Both the position numbers and the translations under genes were made by a program. A stretch of 64,000 nt of DNA, from assembly GCA_964555055.1 (NCBI GenBank), contig CAZKQW010000013.1, forward strand, positions 1 through 64,000, written 5' to 3'. Within the stretch, counting starts at the first letter, position 1. The number at the start of each line of letters is the position of its first letter. Under the pieces are notes generated by a model. It was not told the DNA's origin. It made no database searches and saw only the letters and a list, made by a program, of their open reading frames with translations. Shown here piece after piece: positions 35,312 through 43,784 of this stretch. The stretch comes from GCA-016699445 sp964555055. GTDB taxonomy: Bacteria > UBA10199 > JACPAL01 > GCA-016699445.

Positions 35312-36034
35312 ATGCTCACATTCATGAGAAAGCATGCCAGCTCTTGGCTCATAAAAACAGTCTTGGGATTGATCATTCTGACTTTCATCCTTTTTTTTGG
35401 TTACACGCGCTTAACAGATCGTTCCCAAGACAGCCGTCAATTTGTCGCGAGAGTAGGAGATCACCACATTTCCCGCAAGAAATACGACATCAACCTCGAA
35501 GCCACTATGAAGCGTTTCCAAGAGAGCATGAAAGACGGCGGCTTTCCGGATGGGTTAAGAGGCTTTGTTGAGCAAAATGTTCTACAACAGTTAGTGCAGC
35601 GGGAGCTAATGTCTCAATATGCTTTGAAATTCCCTATTTCGATCAGTGACGAAGAGGTCGCTACAACGATTAAAGATGACAAGAACATCTTTCCCGATGG
35701 GAAATTTGACCTTATGAATTACCGCGAGAAATTCCTGCCTTTTTATCGAAATGCCTATGGAGAAAATTTCGAGGATGCGATCCGGCGACAGCTTCTCATT
35801 GAAAAAATGGGTGTGGTTATCGATCAAATCTATACTCCTTGGCACGACGAACTCCAAAAATCTTTGGCAGCTCTAGAAAGTAAGAAAACTTTGGCCGGTA
35901 AGACCGACAAGAAAGGGGGGGCCAACGAGCTCTCCTCTCCGACCCCTCTTTCCATCGATCCCAATCAGCTTTTCACGCTTTGGATCGATCGCTATCGTGA
36001 ACAGATAAAAGTTGAAACGTACTTAAAGCCTTAA
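35312..36034 (+). CDS. PpiD/SurA-N-type periplasmic chaperone, no isomerase domain
   Basis: About 240 residues. One N-terminal membrane anchor (LIKTVLGLIILTFILFFGYT) is followed by a SurA_N-like helical domain: VARVGDHHISRKKYDINLE, FVEQNVLQQLVQRELMSQYA and ISDEEV. In PpiD the same layout is followed by a parvulin prolyl-isomerase domain, which is absent here; instead a polar tail ends the protein. It probably holds unfolded exported proteins at the inner membrane. The ATG chosen gives MLTFMRKHASSW, typical of the family. Confidence 0.8.
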   Translation: MLTFMRKHASSWLIKTVLGLIILTFILFFGYTRLTDRSQDSRQFVARVGDHHISRKKYDINLEATMKRFQESMKDGGFPDGLRGFVEQNVLQQLVQRELMSQYALKFPISISDEEVATTIKDDKNIFPDGKFDLMNYREKFLPFYRNAYGENFEDAIRRQLLIEKMGVVIDQIYTPWHDELQKSLAALESKKTLAGKTDKKGGANELSSPTPLSIDPNQLFTLWIDRYREQIKVETYLKP

Positions 36035-36036
36035 AG

Positions 36037-37485
36037 ATGTCAAAATTCCCTACAGCTTTGCCTCACTATTTGGAGGAGATCTATTCCCTCGGGGGGAAAG
36101 TATATGAGGTCGGTGGCGCCGTCAGAGACCGTTTTTTAAAACTACCTCATAAAGATAGCGATCTACTCGTTACTCACGTCTCTATAGATCTTTTAACGCG
36201 TACCTTAAAGAAGTTCGGCGATATCCAAACCGTAGGCAAGAGTTTCGGGGTGATCAAATTTTATCCCCGTCAAACGCCCCAAACGTGCATCGACATCGCT
36301 CTTCCTCGAAAGGAAGTATCCACGGGTGCGGGGCATCGAGATTTTCAAGTCGATTTCGATCCCTATATTCCCGTCGAGATCGACCTTTCACGCCGAGACT
36401 TCACCATCAATGCAATGGCCCGAGAATGCGTGACTTCAGTCCTGCATGATCCCTTTCAAGGACAAAGAGATTTGGAAAATAAGATTCTCAGGGCTGTTTC
36501 GAATAAGTCCTTCGAGGAAGATCCGTTAAGATTGATGCGTGGCATACAATTCGCCGCACGATTTATTCTTACTCTCGCCCCAGAGACTTACGATTCTATG
36601 AAAAGAAATGCATCGCGCATCAAGACGGTTTCGCCGGAACGAATTAGCGAAGAAATCCGTAAGCTTTTATCGGCGGAGAAACCTTCGATTGGATTCATCC
36701 TTATGAATGAAGTGGGATTATTAAGAGAGGTTTTCCCGGAACTCGCAGAAAATGTCGGAGTCGAACAAGGGAATAAATTCCAGAACGATGATGTCTTCAT
36801 GCACACGATGCGTGTCTTAGATGCTTCACGCAAAGACGACTCCATCCCTCAAGCAGGCGATCTGGAACTTATGCTCTCCGCCCTCTTTCATGATGTCGGC
36901 AAGGCGCGAACCAAGCGCTTCGACAAGGAAAAGAATCGGCTCACTTTCTACAACCATCAATTTCTCTCACGCAAGATGGCTAAGGTCCGCATGCAGAACC
37001 TAAAAATGTCGGTCATTGGAGTCGATATTGACCGTGTGGCTAGACTTGTCGAAGAACATATGTTCCAAACAAAATCCTTTTTCACGGACCGGGCGATCCG
37101 ACGCTTCGTAAATAAAGTAGGTTCAGATTTGATCCTTAAACTGGTAGATTTGCGGATCGCTGACAACCGTGGAGGCAAATACCCGGAAGGTATCAAGGGA
37201 GTCCTTCGTTTACGTCGGAAGATTCAAGAGGAAATCGATAAAAAAACACCATTCTCAGTGCGTGACTTAGCTATCGGTGGCAAAGAAGTCATGGCATTGG
37301 GTGTTCCCGAAGGTCCCTTGGTCGGCCGCATTTTAAAGGAACTTATCGAACATGTCCTGGATGACCCGGATTTGAATACGGTCGAGAAGCTTAGCGAGCT
37401 CGCTGTCAAAGTTCTCGCTGACGGCTTTAAGAAATCTGAGGAAGCCCAACGAAACCAACATGAAGAAGACAACTGCGAAGGCTAA
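36037..37485 (+). CDS. cca: CCA-adding tRNA nucleotidyltransferase with HD domain
   Basis: 482 residues. The class II head domain shows YEVGGAVRDRFL and the metal pair in KDSDLLV, then RRDFTINAMA and the EDPLRLMRGIQFAARF ridge. A C-terminal HD phosphohydrolase domain follows (ALFHDVGKAR, His285-Asp286, with later LVEEHM). It completes or repairs the 3' CCA of tRNA, and the HD part may remove 2',3'-cyclic phosphate. It starts two bases after the PpiD-like stop and overlaps coaE by 26 bases. A poly(A)-polymerase role is less likely. Confidence 0.88.
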   Translation: MSKFPTALPHYLEEIYSLGGKVYEVGGAVRDRFLKLPHKDSDLLVTHVSIDLLTRTLKKFGDIQTVGKSFGVIKFYPRQTPQTCIDIALPRKEVSTGAGHRDFQVDFDPYIPVEIDLSRRDFTINAMARECVTSVLHDPFQGQRDLENKILRAVSNKSFEEDPLRLMRGIQFAARFILTLAPETYDSMKRNASRIKTVSPERISEEIRKLLSAEKPSIGFILMNEVGLLREVFPELAENVGVEQGNKFQNDDVFMHTMRVLDASRKDDSIPQAGDLELMLSALFHDVGKARTKRFDKEKNRLTFYNHQFLSRKMAKVRMQNLKMSVIGVDIDRVARLVEEHMFQTKSFFTDRAIRRFVNKVGSDLILKLVDLRIADNRGGKYPEGIKGVLRLRRKIQEEIDKKTPFSVRDLAIGGKEVMALGVPEGPLVGRILKELIEHVLDDPDLNTVEKLSELAVKVLADGFKKSEEAQRNQHEEDNCEG

Positions 37486-38218
37486 AGCCTACTCAGAAAA
37501 GAAATTCGTCGACGACTTATGGAAGACCATGAAGTCGCAGGAAAAGCAGAACCCCGCCTTGGCAATCCTCCATGAAATGGTAGATGGATCGGTCCACTTA
37601 ATAGGTCTCACAGGCGGCATTGCCTGCGGGAAAAGCTTGGTTAGTCAATGGTTCCGAGACCGAGGGATCCCCGTTATCGATGCGGACGTGATCGCGCGTG
37701 AAGTAGTATTACCCGGCAAGAAAGCTTTTGTATCGATCTTAAAAAAGTTCGGAAAAAGCGTTTTGACGACATCTTCTAAGGACAAAAGCCTCGATCGATT
37801 AGCCTTGGGGCGTATCATCTTCGCAGATGCTAAGAAGAGAAAAACCCTAGAAGCGATTACGCATCCCGAGATCCGAAGGGAAATCGCCCGACAAGTGAGC
37901 GATTTAAAGTTCAAAGGACATAAGACTATTATACTCGACGCGGCCTTATTGTTTGAATCCGCTTTAGACCACTTCATGTCTCAAGTCATCGTCGTTTCCG
38001 TCGATCCTGACACCCAAATCCAACGACTGATGTTACGGGATGGACTGACTTCATCGGAAGCTTTAAAGAAAATTCAATCCCAAATGAGTCCACGGGAAAA
38101 AGCCCAAAAAGCGTCTTTCGTCATCGATAATTCCGCTTCCCGGGAAGAAACGAAGCGGCAATTCGAGGAAGTTTTCGGACAACTCGCAGCGTCCCTCCAC
38201 ACCCGCTTGGCGAAATAA
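37460..38218 (+). CDS. coaE: Dephospho-CoA kinase, with N-terminal extension
   Basis: 252 residues; normal CoaE is about 200. The P-loop GLTGGIACGKS is at 49-59, followed by VIDADVIAREVV, ITHPEIRREIA and the LLFESALDHFMSQVIVV segment. It phosphorylates the ribose of dephospho-CoA, the last step of CoA synthesis. The first 45 residues are a Lys-rich helix with no counterpart in the family, read partly over the end of cca. A start at 37577 (MVDGSVHLIG) would give normal length. No strong ribosome site decides between them. A terminator begins at the stop codon. Confidence 0.88.
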   Translation: MKKTTAKAKAYSEKKFVDDLWKTMKSQEKQNPALAILHEMVDGSVHLIGLTGGIACGKSLVSQWFRDRGIPVIDADVIAREVVLPGKKAFVSILKKFGKSVLTTSSKDKSLDRLALGRIIFADAKKRKTLEAITHPEIRREIARQVSDLKFKGHKTIILDAALLFESALDHFMSQVIVVSVDPDTQIQRLMLRDGLTSSEALKKIQSQMSPREKAQKASFVIDNSASREETKRQFEEVFGQLAASLHTRLAK

Positions 38219-38257
38219 AAACGCCTCTAACGGGGTTAAAACCCATTAGAGGCGTTT
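38219..38257. terminator. Bidirectional intrinsic terminator
   Basis: Twelve-pair stem AAACGCCTCTAA / TTAGAGGCGTTT (with a T inserted next to the inner end) capped by CGGGG...CCC. It lies between coaE and the converging pnp gene, with an A-run on the left and a T-rich right edge. Confidence 0.85.
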
Positions 38258-38279
38258 CATTCAGTGCCTATGAGGCCGC

Positions 38280-40487
38280 TTATCGGCGGCGATCCCGACC
38301 GCCGCGATCTCCACGACCGCCTCTGTCGCCACGATCTCCACGGTCAAAGGAGCGGCGAGGCCGTTCTTCCTTATCCCGGGGAGCCGGAGGCACATAGCCT
38401 TCCGGGGGAGTCATCGTTTCTTTACGCGACAAGGCGATCTTACCGTCGCCTTCGATGCGGATCACCTTCACGTCCACCTCGTCGCCCTCATTGAGGATGT
38501 CGCGCACTTGACCGACGCGTTGGTAGTCGATTTCGGAGATATGGAGCAGTCCATCGGTATTCGGCATGATCTGGACGAAAGCGCCGAAATCGGCGACTTT
38601 CACGACCTTACCTTTGTAAATTTTACCCAATTGGGGCACAGCCGTGAAGCTTTCCACCTTTTCGATCGCTTGCTTCAAGGCTTCGCCGTCGTTCGAATAG
38701 ATATTCACCACGCCGTCGTCGTCCACTTCGATCTTCACACCGGTCTCGTCGATGATCCCGCGGATATTCTTTCCGCCTGGGCCGATCAAGGCGCCGATCT
38801 TTTCCTTGTCGATCGTCATGCTGTGGATACGGGGGGCATATGGGGAAATATCGGCTCGGGGAGTTGATAAGGCTTCGTTCATCTTGCCCAAAATATGGAG
38901 GCGACCGACGCGCGCTTGTTCCAAGGCCGTGGTCAGAATCTCCTCCGTGACGCCGCCGATCTTGATGTCCATCTGGAGGGCCGTCACGCCTTGGGCCGTT
39001 CCCGTGACCTTGAAGTCCATGTCTCCCAAGTGGTCTTCATCGCCTAAAATATCAGAAAGGATGGCGACCTTGTCGTCCTCCTTCACGAGGCCCATGGCGA
39101 TGCCCGCCACGGGGGCTTTAATGGGAACACCGGCGTCCATCAGCGACAAAGTGCCGCCGCAAACGCTGGCCATAGAGGAGGAACCGTTCGATTCCAATAT
39201 TTCCGAAACCACGCGGATAGCATAGGGGAATTTATCCTGAGCGGGCAGCATACGCGCCAACGCCCTTTCCGCCAGAGCGCCGTGCCCCACTTCGCGCCGA
39301 CCGGGAGACCGCAAGAACTTGATCTCACCCGTCGAAAACGGGGGGAAATTATAATGAAGCATGAAGTGCCGCTTCCATTCGCCCTGGAGATCGTCGATGA
39401 TCTGCACGTCGTCTCCCGAACCCAAGGTCGTGGCGACTACGGCTTGCGTCTCGCCGCGCGTGAAAAGCGCCGATCCGTGGGCTCTTGGTAAGATACCGAC
39501 TTCGCAGGAGATGGGACGGATTTCGTCGAACTTGCGTCCGTCAATGCGCCTCTTCTCCTCCAACACCATTTTCCGCATTTGGACGTAAGAAATATCCTCC
39601 AAGATCGCGGAGACTTTCTTGGCGATGCCCTCTTCGTCCTTTTCGGGAACTTTCGCCGCCTTGACGTCCTGCTTGACCGCGCTCAACGCCTCGCCGCGCT
39701 TCGCCTTTTCGGGAATGCGCAGGGCTTGGGCGATCCTCTCGGTCGCCATTTTTTCCACGTCCGATTTCAATCCAGCGTCCATTTGCGGGCGGATGAATTC
39801 CAATTTCGGCGCTCCTGCCTTTTTCTGCAGCTCCTCTTGGGCGTCCAGCAAGGGCTGGATGGAGCGGTGAGCGTACAGGATGGCTTCGATGATCTCCTTT
39901 TCGGAGACTTGATCGGCGCCCCCCTCGACCATCACGATGGCTTTGCGGCTACCGGCCACGATTAAATCGATATCGCAATTTTCCGCCTCTTCAGGTGTGG
40001 GATTGCACTTCAGCTGTCCATTCACCCGACCTACGCGTACACCGGCGATGGGGCCTAGGAACGGCGCCTTGGAAATCATCAAGGCCGCCGAAGCTCCTAG
40101 CATGGCGAGGATATCGGTGTCGTTCTCCGTGTCTGCGGAAAGAACCGTCGCGATAATTTGGACTTCATTAGAAAATCCTTCGGGAAATAAGGGGCGGATA
40201 GGCCGGTCGATGAATCGACTGGTCAGCGTCGCCAATTCCGTAGGGCGCCCTTCCCGCTTGAAGAAACCGCCAGGGATGCGTCCCGCGGCGAACATTTTCT
40301 CGACGTAATCGACGGTTAAAGGGAAGAAATCGATGCCTTCCTTAGGTTCGTTAGCGACGCACGCCGTGACGAGGACGATGCTGTCGCCGCAACGCACGGT
40401 GACCGCGCCGTCGGCTTGCTTCGCCAATTTTCCCGTTTCGATGGTGATGGTGCGGCCATCGAGCTCCGCTTTCACTACATGATGCAT
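38280..40487 (-). CDS. pnp: Polynucleotide phosphorylase
   Basis: 735 residues: two RNase PH domains (first with GGFFKREGRPTELATLTSRF, second with HFMLHYNFPPFSTGE and GRREVGHGALAERAL), a KH domain (IGALIGPGGKNIRGI) and an S1 domain (GKVVKVADFGAFVQIMP). It degrades RNA 3' to 5' with phosphate. The last ~25 residues are a run of RGD/RGG units ending RDRRR, an RNA- or protein-binding tail not found in E. coli PNPase. AAGGAG lies just before the ATG. It follows rpsO across a 242-bp structured gap. Confidence 0.95.
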   Translation of the reverse strand: MHHVVKAELDGRTITIETGKLAKQADGAVTVRCGDSIVLVTACVANEPKEGIDFFPLTVDYVEKMFAAGRIPGGFFKREGRPTELATLTSRFIDRPIRPLFPEGFSNEVQIIATVLSADTENDTDILAMLGASAALMISKAPFLGPIAGVRVGRVNGQLKCNPTPEEAENCDIDLIVAGSRKAIVMVEGGADQVSEKEIIEAILYAHRSIQPLLDAQEELQKKAGAPKLEFIRPQMDAGLKSDVEKMATERIAQALRIPEKAKRGEALSAVKQDVKAAKVPEKDEEGIAKKVSAILEDISYVQMRKMVLEEKRRIDGRKFDEIRPISCEVGILPRAHGSALFTRGETQAVVATTLGSGDDVQIIDDLQGEWKRHFMLHYNFPPFSTGEIKFLRSPGRREVGHGALAERALARMLPAQDKFPYAIRVVSEILESNGSSSMASVCGGTLSLMDAGVPIKAPVAGIAMGLVKEDDKVAILSDILGDEDHLGDMDFKVTGTAQGVTALQMDIKIGGVTEEILTTALEQARVGRLHILGKMNEALSTPRADISPYAPRIHSMTIDKEKIGALIGPGGKNIRGIIDETGVKIEVDDDGVVNIYSNDGEALKQAIEKVESFTAVPQLGKIYKGKVVKVADFGAFVQIMPNTDGLLHISEIDYQRVGQVRDILNEGDEVDVKVIRIEGDGKIALSRKETMTPPEGYVPPAPRDKEERPRRSFDRGDRGDRGGRGDRGGRDRRR

Positions 40488-40509
40488 AAGACTCCTTTGT
40501 CTTTATGGT

Positions 40510-40546
40510 GGGAGACGCCAGTCTCCCGAAACCTCCCGGAGGAGGT
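40510..40546 (-). promoter_or_regulatory. Two short hairpins in the pnp leader
   Basis: GGGAGAC-GCCA-GTCTCCC (40510-40527) and ACCTCC-CGGA-GGAGGT (40531-40546), both with perfect stems and 4-base loops, lie 23-60 bases before the pnp ATG on the same transcript. Read on the plus strand the second is followed by a T-run, so it could also stop antisense transcription. Confidence 0.55.
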
Positions 40547-40640
40547 CGTTTTTCTAATCGCGGTGTTTCCGGAAGATGGACAACTCCATTTTCAAGACTC
40601 GCTTGCTATGAACTCAAGTTATATTGATGGGTTTATTTTA

Positions 40641-40708
40641 GAGGACCACTGATAACTTATAATGAAGCATTAACACATTAATGCTTTCTTATAAATTATC
40701 AGATCCTC
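40641..40708 (-). promoter_or_regulatory. Long imperfect stem-loop between rpsO and pnp
   Basis: Arms 40649-40673 and 40678-40702 pair over about 25 bp with three mismatched positions and a 4-base loop; GAGGA/TCCTC (40641-40645, 40704-40708) can extend the base. In E. coli the rpsO-pnp gap holds an RNase III-cleaved stem through which PNPase represses itself. The position and size here suggest the same use. It may also terminate part of the rpsO transcripts. Confidence 0.6.
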
Positions 40709-40729
40709 TCCTCTCAAACACACCTGGGC

Positions 40730-40990
40730 TTACTTACGTAAGCCCAGGTCTTTCGTCACCTTTTGGTATCTTTCGCCGTTCTTGATTTTTAAGTAAGCCA
40801 AAAGACGCCGTCTTTGGCCGACTAACTTCAACAATCCGCGCCGAGACTGATGATCCTTCACGTGAGACTTAAAATGATCGGAAAGTTGGTTGATACGGTC
40901 CGTTAAAAGAGCAATCTGCACTTCGGGCGATCCCGTATCGGTCTTATGGACTCTGAATTTTTCGATCAGTTGTGTTTTTGCCGTTTCCAT
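40730..40990 (-). CDS. rpsO: 30S ribosomal protein S15
   Basis: 86 residues, all-helical. HKTDTGSPEVQIALLTDRI and DHQSRRGLLKLVGQRRRLLAYL are the conserved 16S rRNA-binding blocks. It lies between rbfA and pnp, the common order. A few residues shorter than the E. coli protein at the C-terminus. Confidence 0.97.
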   Translation of the reverse strand: METAKTQLIEKFRVHKTDTGSPEVQIALLTDRINQLSDHFKSHVKDHQSRRGLLKLVGQRRRLLAYLKIKNGERYQKVTKDLGLRK

Positions 40991-41041
40991 CTCTAAACTC
41001 CTATTTCGATTGGGTAAACTAACGTTATCTTTTTAGGTTAA

Positions 41042-41380
41042 TCAACTCATTTTTGTAAAAAGACCCTCGACCCGTTGGATCTCGTCACTGGTTTCATCAT
41101 AAAAAAATTGCACTTGTGGGGTCTGTCGGAGTCGCAGTTTGGCGGCCAATTGCTTTCGAAAGAAGCCAGCTGCTTTATCCAAACTTTCCTGAATTTCACG
41201 CCTTTCATCCGCTGATACGTTCGTTTCGTAATAAATCCGAGCTAAACCAATGTCCTTAGTCACCAAAACATGAGTAATCGCTATCTTTTGGATCAAAGGG
41301 TCGGTTACTTCGAATACGATCAGGGAACTGACGCTGTAACGAATCTCCTCCTGAAGTTTTTCGATTCGATGGTCCGACAT
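41042..41380 (-). CDS. rbfA: Ribosome-binding factor A
   Basis: 112 residues of the KH-like RbfA fold: RIEKLQEEIRYSVSSLI at the start, then ITHVLVTKDIGLARIYYE and LRQTPQVQFFYDE. It helps mature the 5' end of 16S rRNA in the 30S subunit. It starts 3 bases after infB and precedes rpsO by 51 bases. Confidence 0.92.
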   Translation of the reverse strand: MSDHRIEKLQEEIRYSVSSLIVFEVTDPLIQKIAITHVLVTKDIGLARIYYETNVSADERREIQESLDKAAGFFRKQLAAKLRLRQTPQVQFFYDETSDEIQRVEGLFTKMS

Positions 41381-41383
41381 AAA

Positions 41384-43768
41384 TTACAGTTGTCCTGCGA
41401 TTTCCTCTACCTGGAAACACTCGATCTGGTCACCTACCTTGACGTCATTGTAGTTTTCGATTCCAATACCGCATTCCATGCCAGTCGTCACCTCGCGGGC
41501 ATCGTCCTTGAACCGCTTTAAGGAACCAATCTTCCCTGTGTAGACGATGGCGTTATCACGTAAAAGGCGTACGGACGCCGATCTCAGAATCTTGCCATCC
41601 AGAACGCCGCAGCCGGCGATCGTCCCGACCTTCGAGACGGTGAAGACTTGCCTGACTTCGGCGCGTCCCAAATACTTCTCTTGATACGTGGGTTTCAAAA
41701 GGCCGGACATCGCCTTCTTCACCTCGTCGACGACTTCGTAAATGATGTTATAGCTTCGGATTTGAATCTTCTCCCTCTCGGCGAGCTCGCGGGCCTTTGC
41801 GTCGGGACGCACGTGGAAACCAAAAATAATAGCCTTAGAAGCGACGGCCAACATTACGTCAGACTCCGTCACGCCGCCAACCGCGCTGTGCAGTACCGTC
41901 ACTCTTGCCTTATCCGACGGGATCTTACCCAGGATTTCCTTCAAAGCTTCTACAGAACCCTGAACATCCGACTTCACAATGACGCGCAATTCAGGCAATG
42001 TACCCTCGGCGGCCTTCGCGTAGAGGTCTTCTAACCGTGTCGGCTGAGACGCCTGCAACTGCTTCTGCTCCTTGATCTTTTTGTTGCGGTGCTCGGCTAG
42101 CGAACGCGCTTCCTCTTCAGAATTCATCACATGGAATTTATCTCCGGCTAAAGGCACTTCGGAGAGGCCAAGAATTTCGACGGGCTTGGAAGGTCCCGCA
42201 TCTTTAACCTGGTTTCCAAAGGAATCAATCAGAGCCCTTACCTTACCCATACCGGTGCCGGCCACCACGATATCGCCGACTCTGAGCGTTCCTTCTTGGA
42301 CGATAACCGTCGCCACCGGACCACGCCCCTTATCCAAGCGGGCTTCAATGACTGTTCCCACGGCTTTTTTATTCGGGTTAGACTTCAAAGCTTGAACTTC
42401 GGCCTGTAAAGATACCATTTCTAGCAATTCGTCGATGCCCTGCTTCGTTTTCGCCGATACCTTGACGAAAATCGTGTCACCACCCAGCTGCTCGGACACG
42501 AGTCCTTGTTCCATCAAACCGCGCTCAACGCGGGCAGGATCGGCTGAAGGCTTGTCGATCTTGTTGACGGCGACGATCAAAGGTACGTTGGCGGCCTTCG
42601 CATGATGCACGGCTTCGATAGTCTGAGGCATGACGCCGTCATCCGCAGCAACCACAAGAATAACGATGTCGGTGACTTGAGCCCCTCGGGCACGCATGGC
42701 CGTGAAGGCTTCATGACCCGGAGTGTCTACGAAAGTAATCGGACCTTTGCTCGATTTCACTTCGTAGGCACCGATATGTTGGGTAATACCCCCAGCCTCA
42801 CCTTCGGCCACCTGAGCACTACGGATTGCGTCCAAAAGGGATGTCTTTCCGTGGTCAACGTGCCCCATGACCGTCACGATCGGAGGTCGAGCGACGAGCA
42901 TTTCTTCCTTTTCATCCGTCTTCTGGTGTAAGTTCTCTAAAAATTCCGTTTCCTTGAACTCGACATTTTCCACCTCATAGCCGAACTCCTGAGCGACTAA
43001 CAGCGCGGTATCAGAGTCTACCACTTGGTTAATTGTGGCCATGACACCAAGGACCATTAGCTTCTTCAACACATCAGAAGCCTTGACGCTCATACTATGG
43101 GCTAAGTCAGAAACGCGGATTGCGCCCTCGATGCGAATCACGCGCTTAATGGCTTTAGGCGTCGTGATCTCCGTTTTCTTGAATTCCTTGACGATAACCT
43201 TCTTCTTTTTCTTTGAGTTGCGATCCGGCTTGAAGACGCGCTCCAAGCGTTCTGGAGCGAACTCCATCAGCTCCGCAGCCTTCCTTAAACCACCCGCGCG
43301 GTCGATCATTTCCATCTCTAACTCGTCACGACTCTTACGCTTCGCGGGCTTGCGTAATTTATCTTTGGCCGCTGCGGCAGCAGCGGCTTCATCCTCAGGG
43401 GTTCCTGTTCCTTCCTTAGGGGGAAGAGTTCCAGGAATGCCCGGTCTCGCAAGAGTCGCCGTCGCAGGAGCCGGCCTCGGCTTGTCCAAACCCGTCCTCA
43501 AGACCGGACCACCGATGTGCGTTCCCGTTCTTGGAGGCATGATGGGTCGTGAAGCGATAGGTTTTTGGATGATTTCCGTCTTCACGGTAGTCGTCAAAAC
43601 CTCTGGTTCACTGACTAGAGGCTTCGTTTCAACTACGGGGGCTGAGGCCTCTTCTACGGGGTCAACTACTGTCGCCGCGACATCCGCGGTCGGCGTTTCT
43701 ACTTTCGCCCGCCGACGGATAATGGTCGACTTGACGCGTTTTTCTTCTACGCCTGCTTTTGATTCCAT
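41384..43768 (-). CDS. infB: Translation initiation factor IF-2
   Basis: 794 residues. A Pro/Ala/Lys-rich N-terminal region (about 1-190) is followed by an IF2-N domain, the G domain (GHVDHGKTSLLDAI, DTPGHEAF, NKIDKP), and domains II-IV with the fMet-tRNA-binding C-terminus. It places the initiator tRNA on the 30S subunit. It is preceded by nusA (16 bases) and followed by rbfA (3 bases). Confidence 0.97.
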   Translation of the reverse strand: MESKAGVEEKRVKSTIIRRRAKVETPTADVAATVVDPVEEASAPVVETKPLVSEPEVLTTTVKTEIIQKPIASRPIMPPRTGTHIGGPVLRTGLDKPRPAPATATLARPGIPGTLPPKEGTGTPEDEAAAAAAAKDKLRKPAKRKSRDELEMEMIDRAGGLRKAAELMEFAPERLERVFKPDRNSKKKKKVIVKEFKKTEITTPKAIKRVIRIEGAIRVSDLAHSMSVKASDVLKKLMVLGVMATINQVVDSDTALLVAQEFGYEVENVEFKETEFLENLHQKTDEKEEMLVARPPIVTVMGHVDHGKTSLLDAIRSAQVAEGEAGGITQHIGAYEVKSSKGPITFVDTPGHEAFTAMRARGAQVTDIVILVVAADDGVMPQTIEAVHHAKAANVPLIVAVNKIDKPSADPARVERGLMEQGLVSEQLGGDTIFVKVSAKTKQGIDELLEMVSLQAEVQALKSNPNKKAVGTVIEARLDKGRGPVATVIVQEGTLRVGDIVVAGTGMGKVRALIDSFGNQVKDAGPSKPVEILGLSEVPLAGDKFHVMNSEEEARSLAEHRNKKIKEQKQLQASQPTRLEDLYAKAAEGTLPELRVIVKSDVQGSVEALKEILGKIPSDKARVTVLHSAVGGVTESDVMLAVASKAIIFGFHVRPDAKARELAEREKIQIRSYNIIYEVVDEVKKAMSGLLKPTYQEKYLGRAEVRQVFTVSKVGTIAGCGVLDGKILRSASVRLLRDNAIVYTGKIGSLKRFKDDAREVTTGMECGIGIENYNDVKVGDQIECFQVEEIAGQL

Positions 43769-43784
43769 CGAGAGTATCCTTTAG

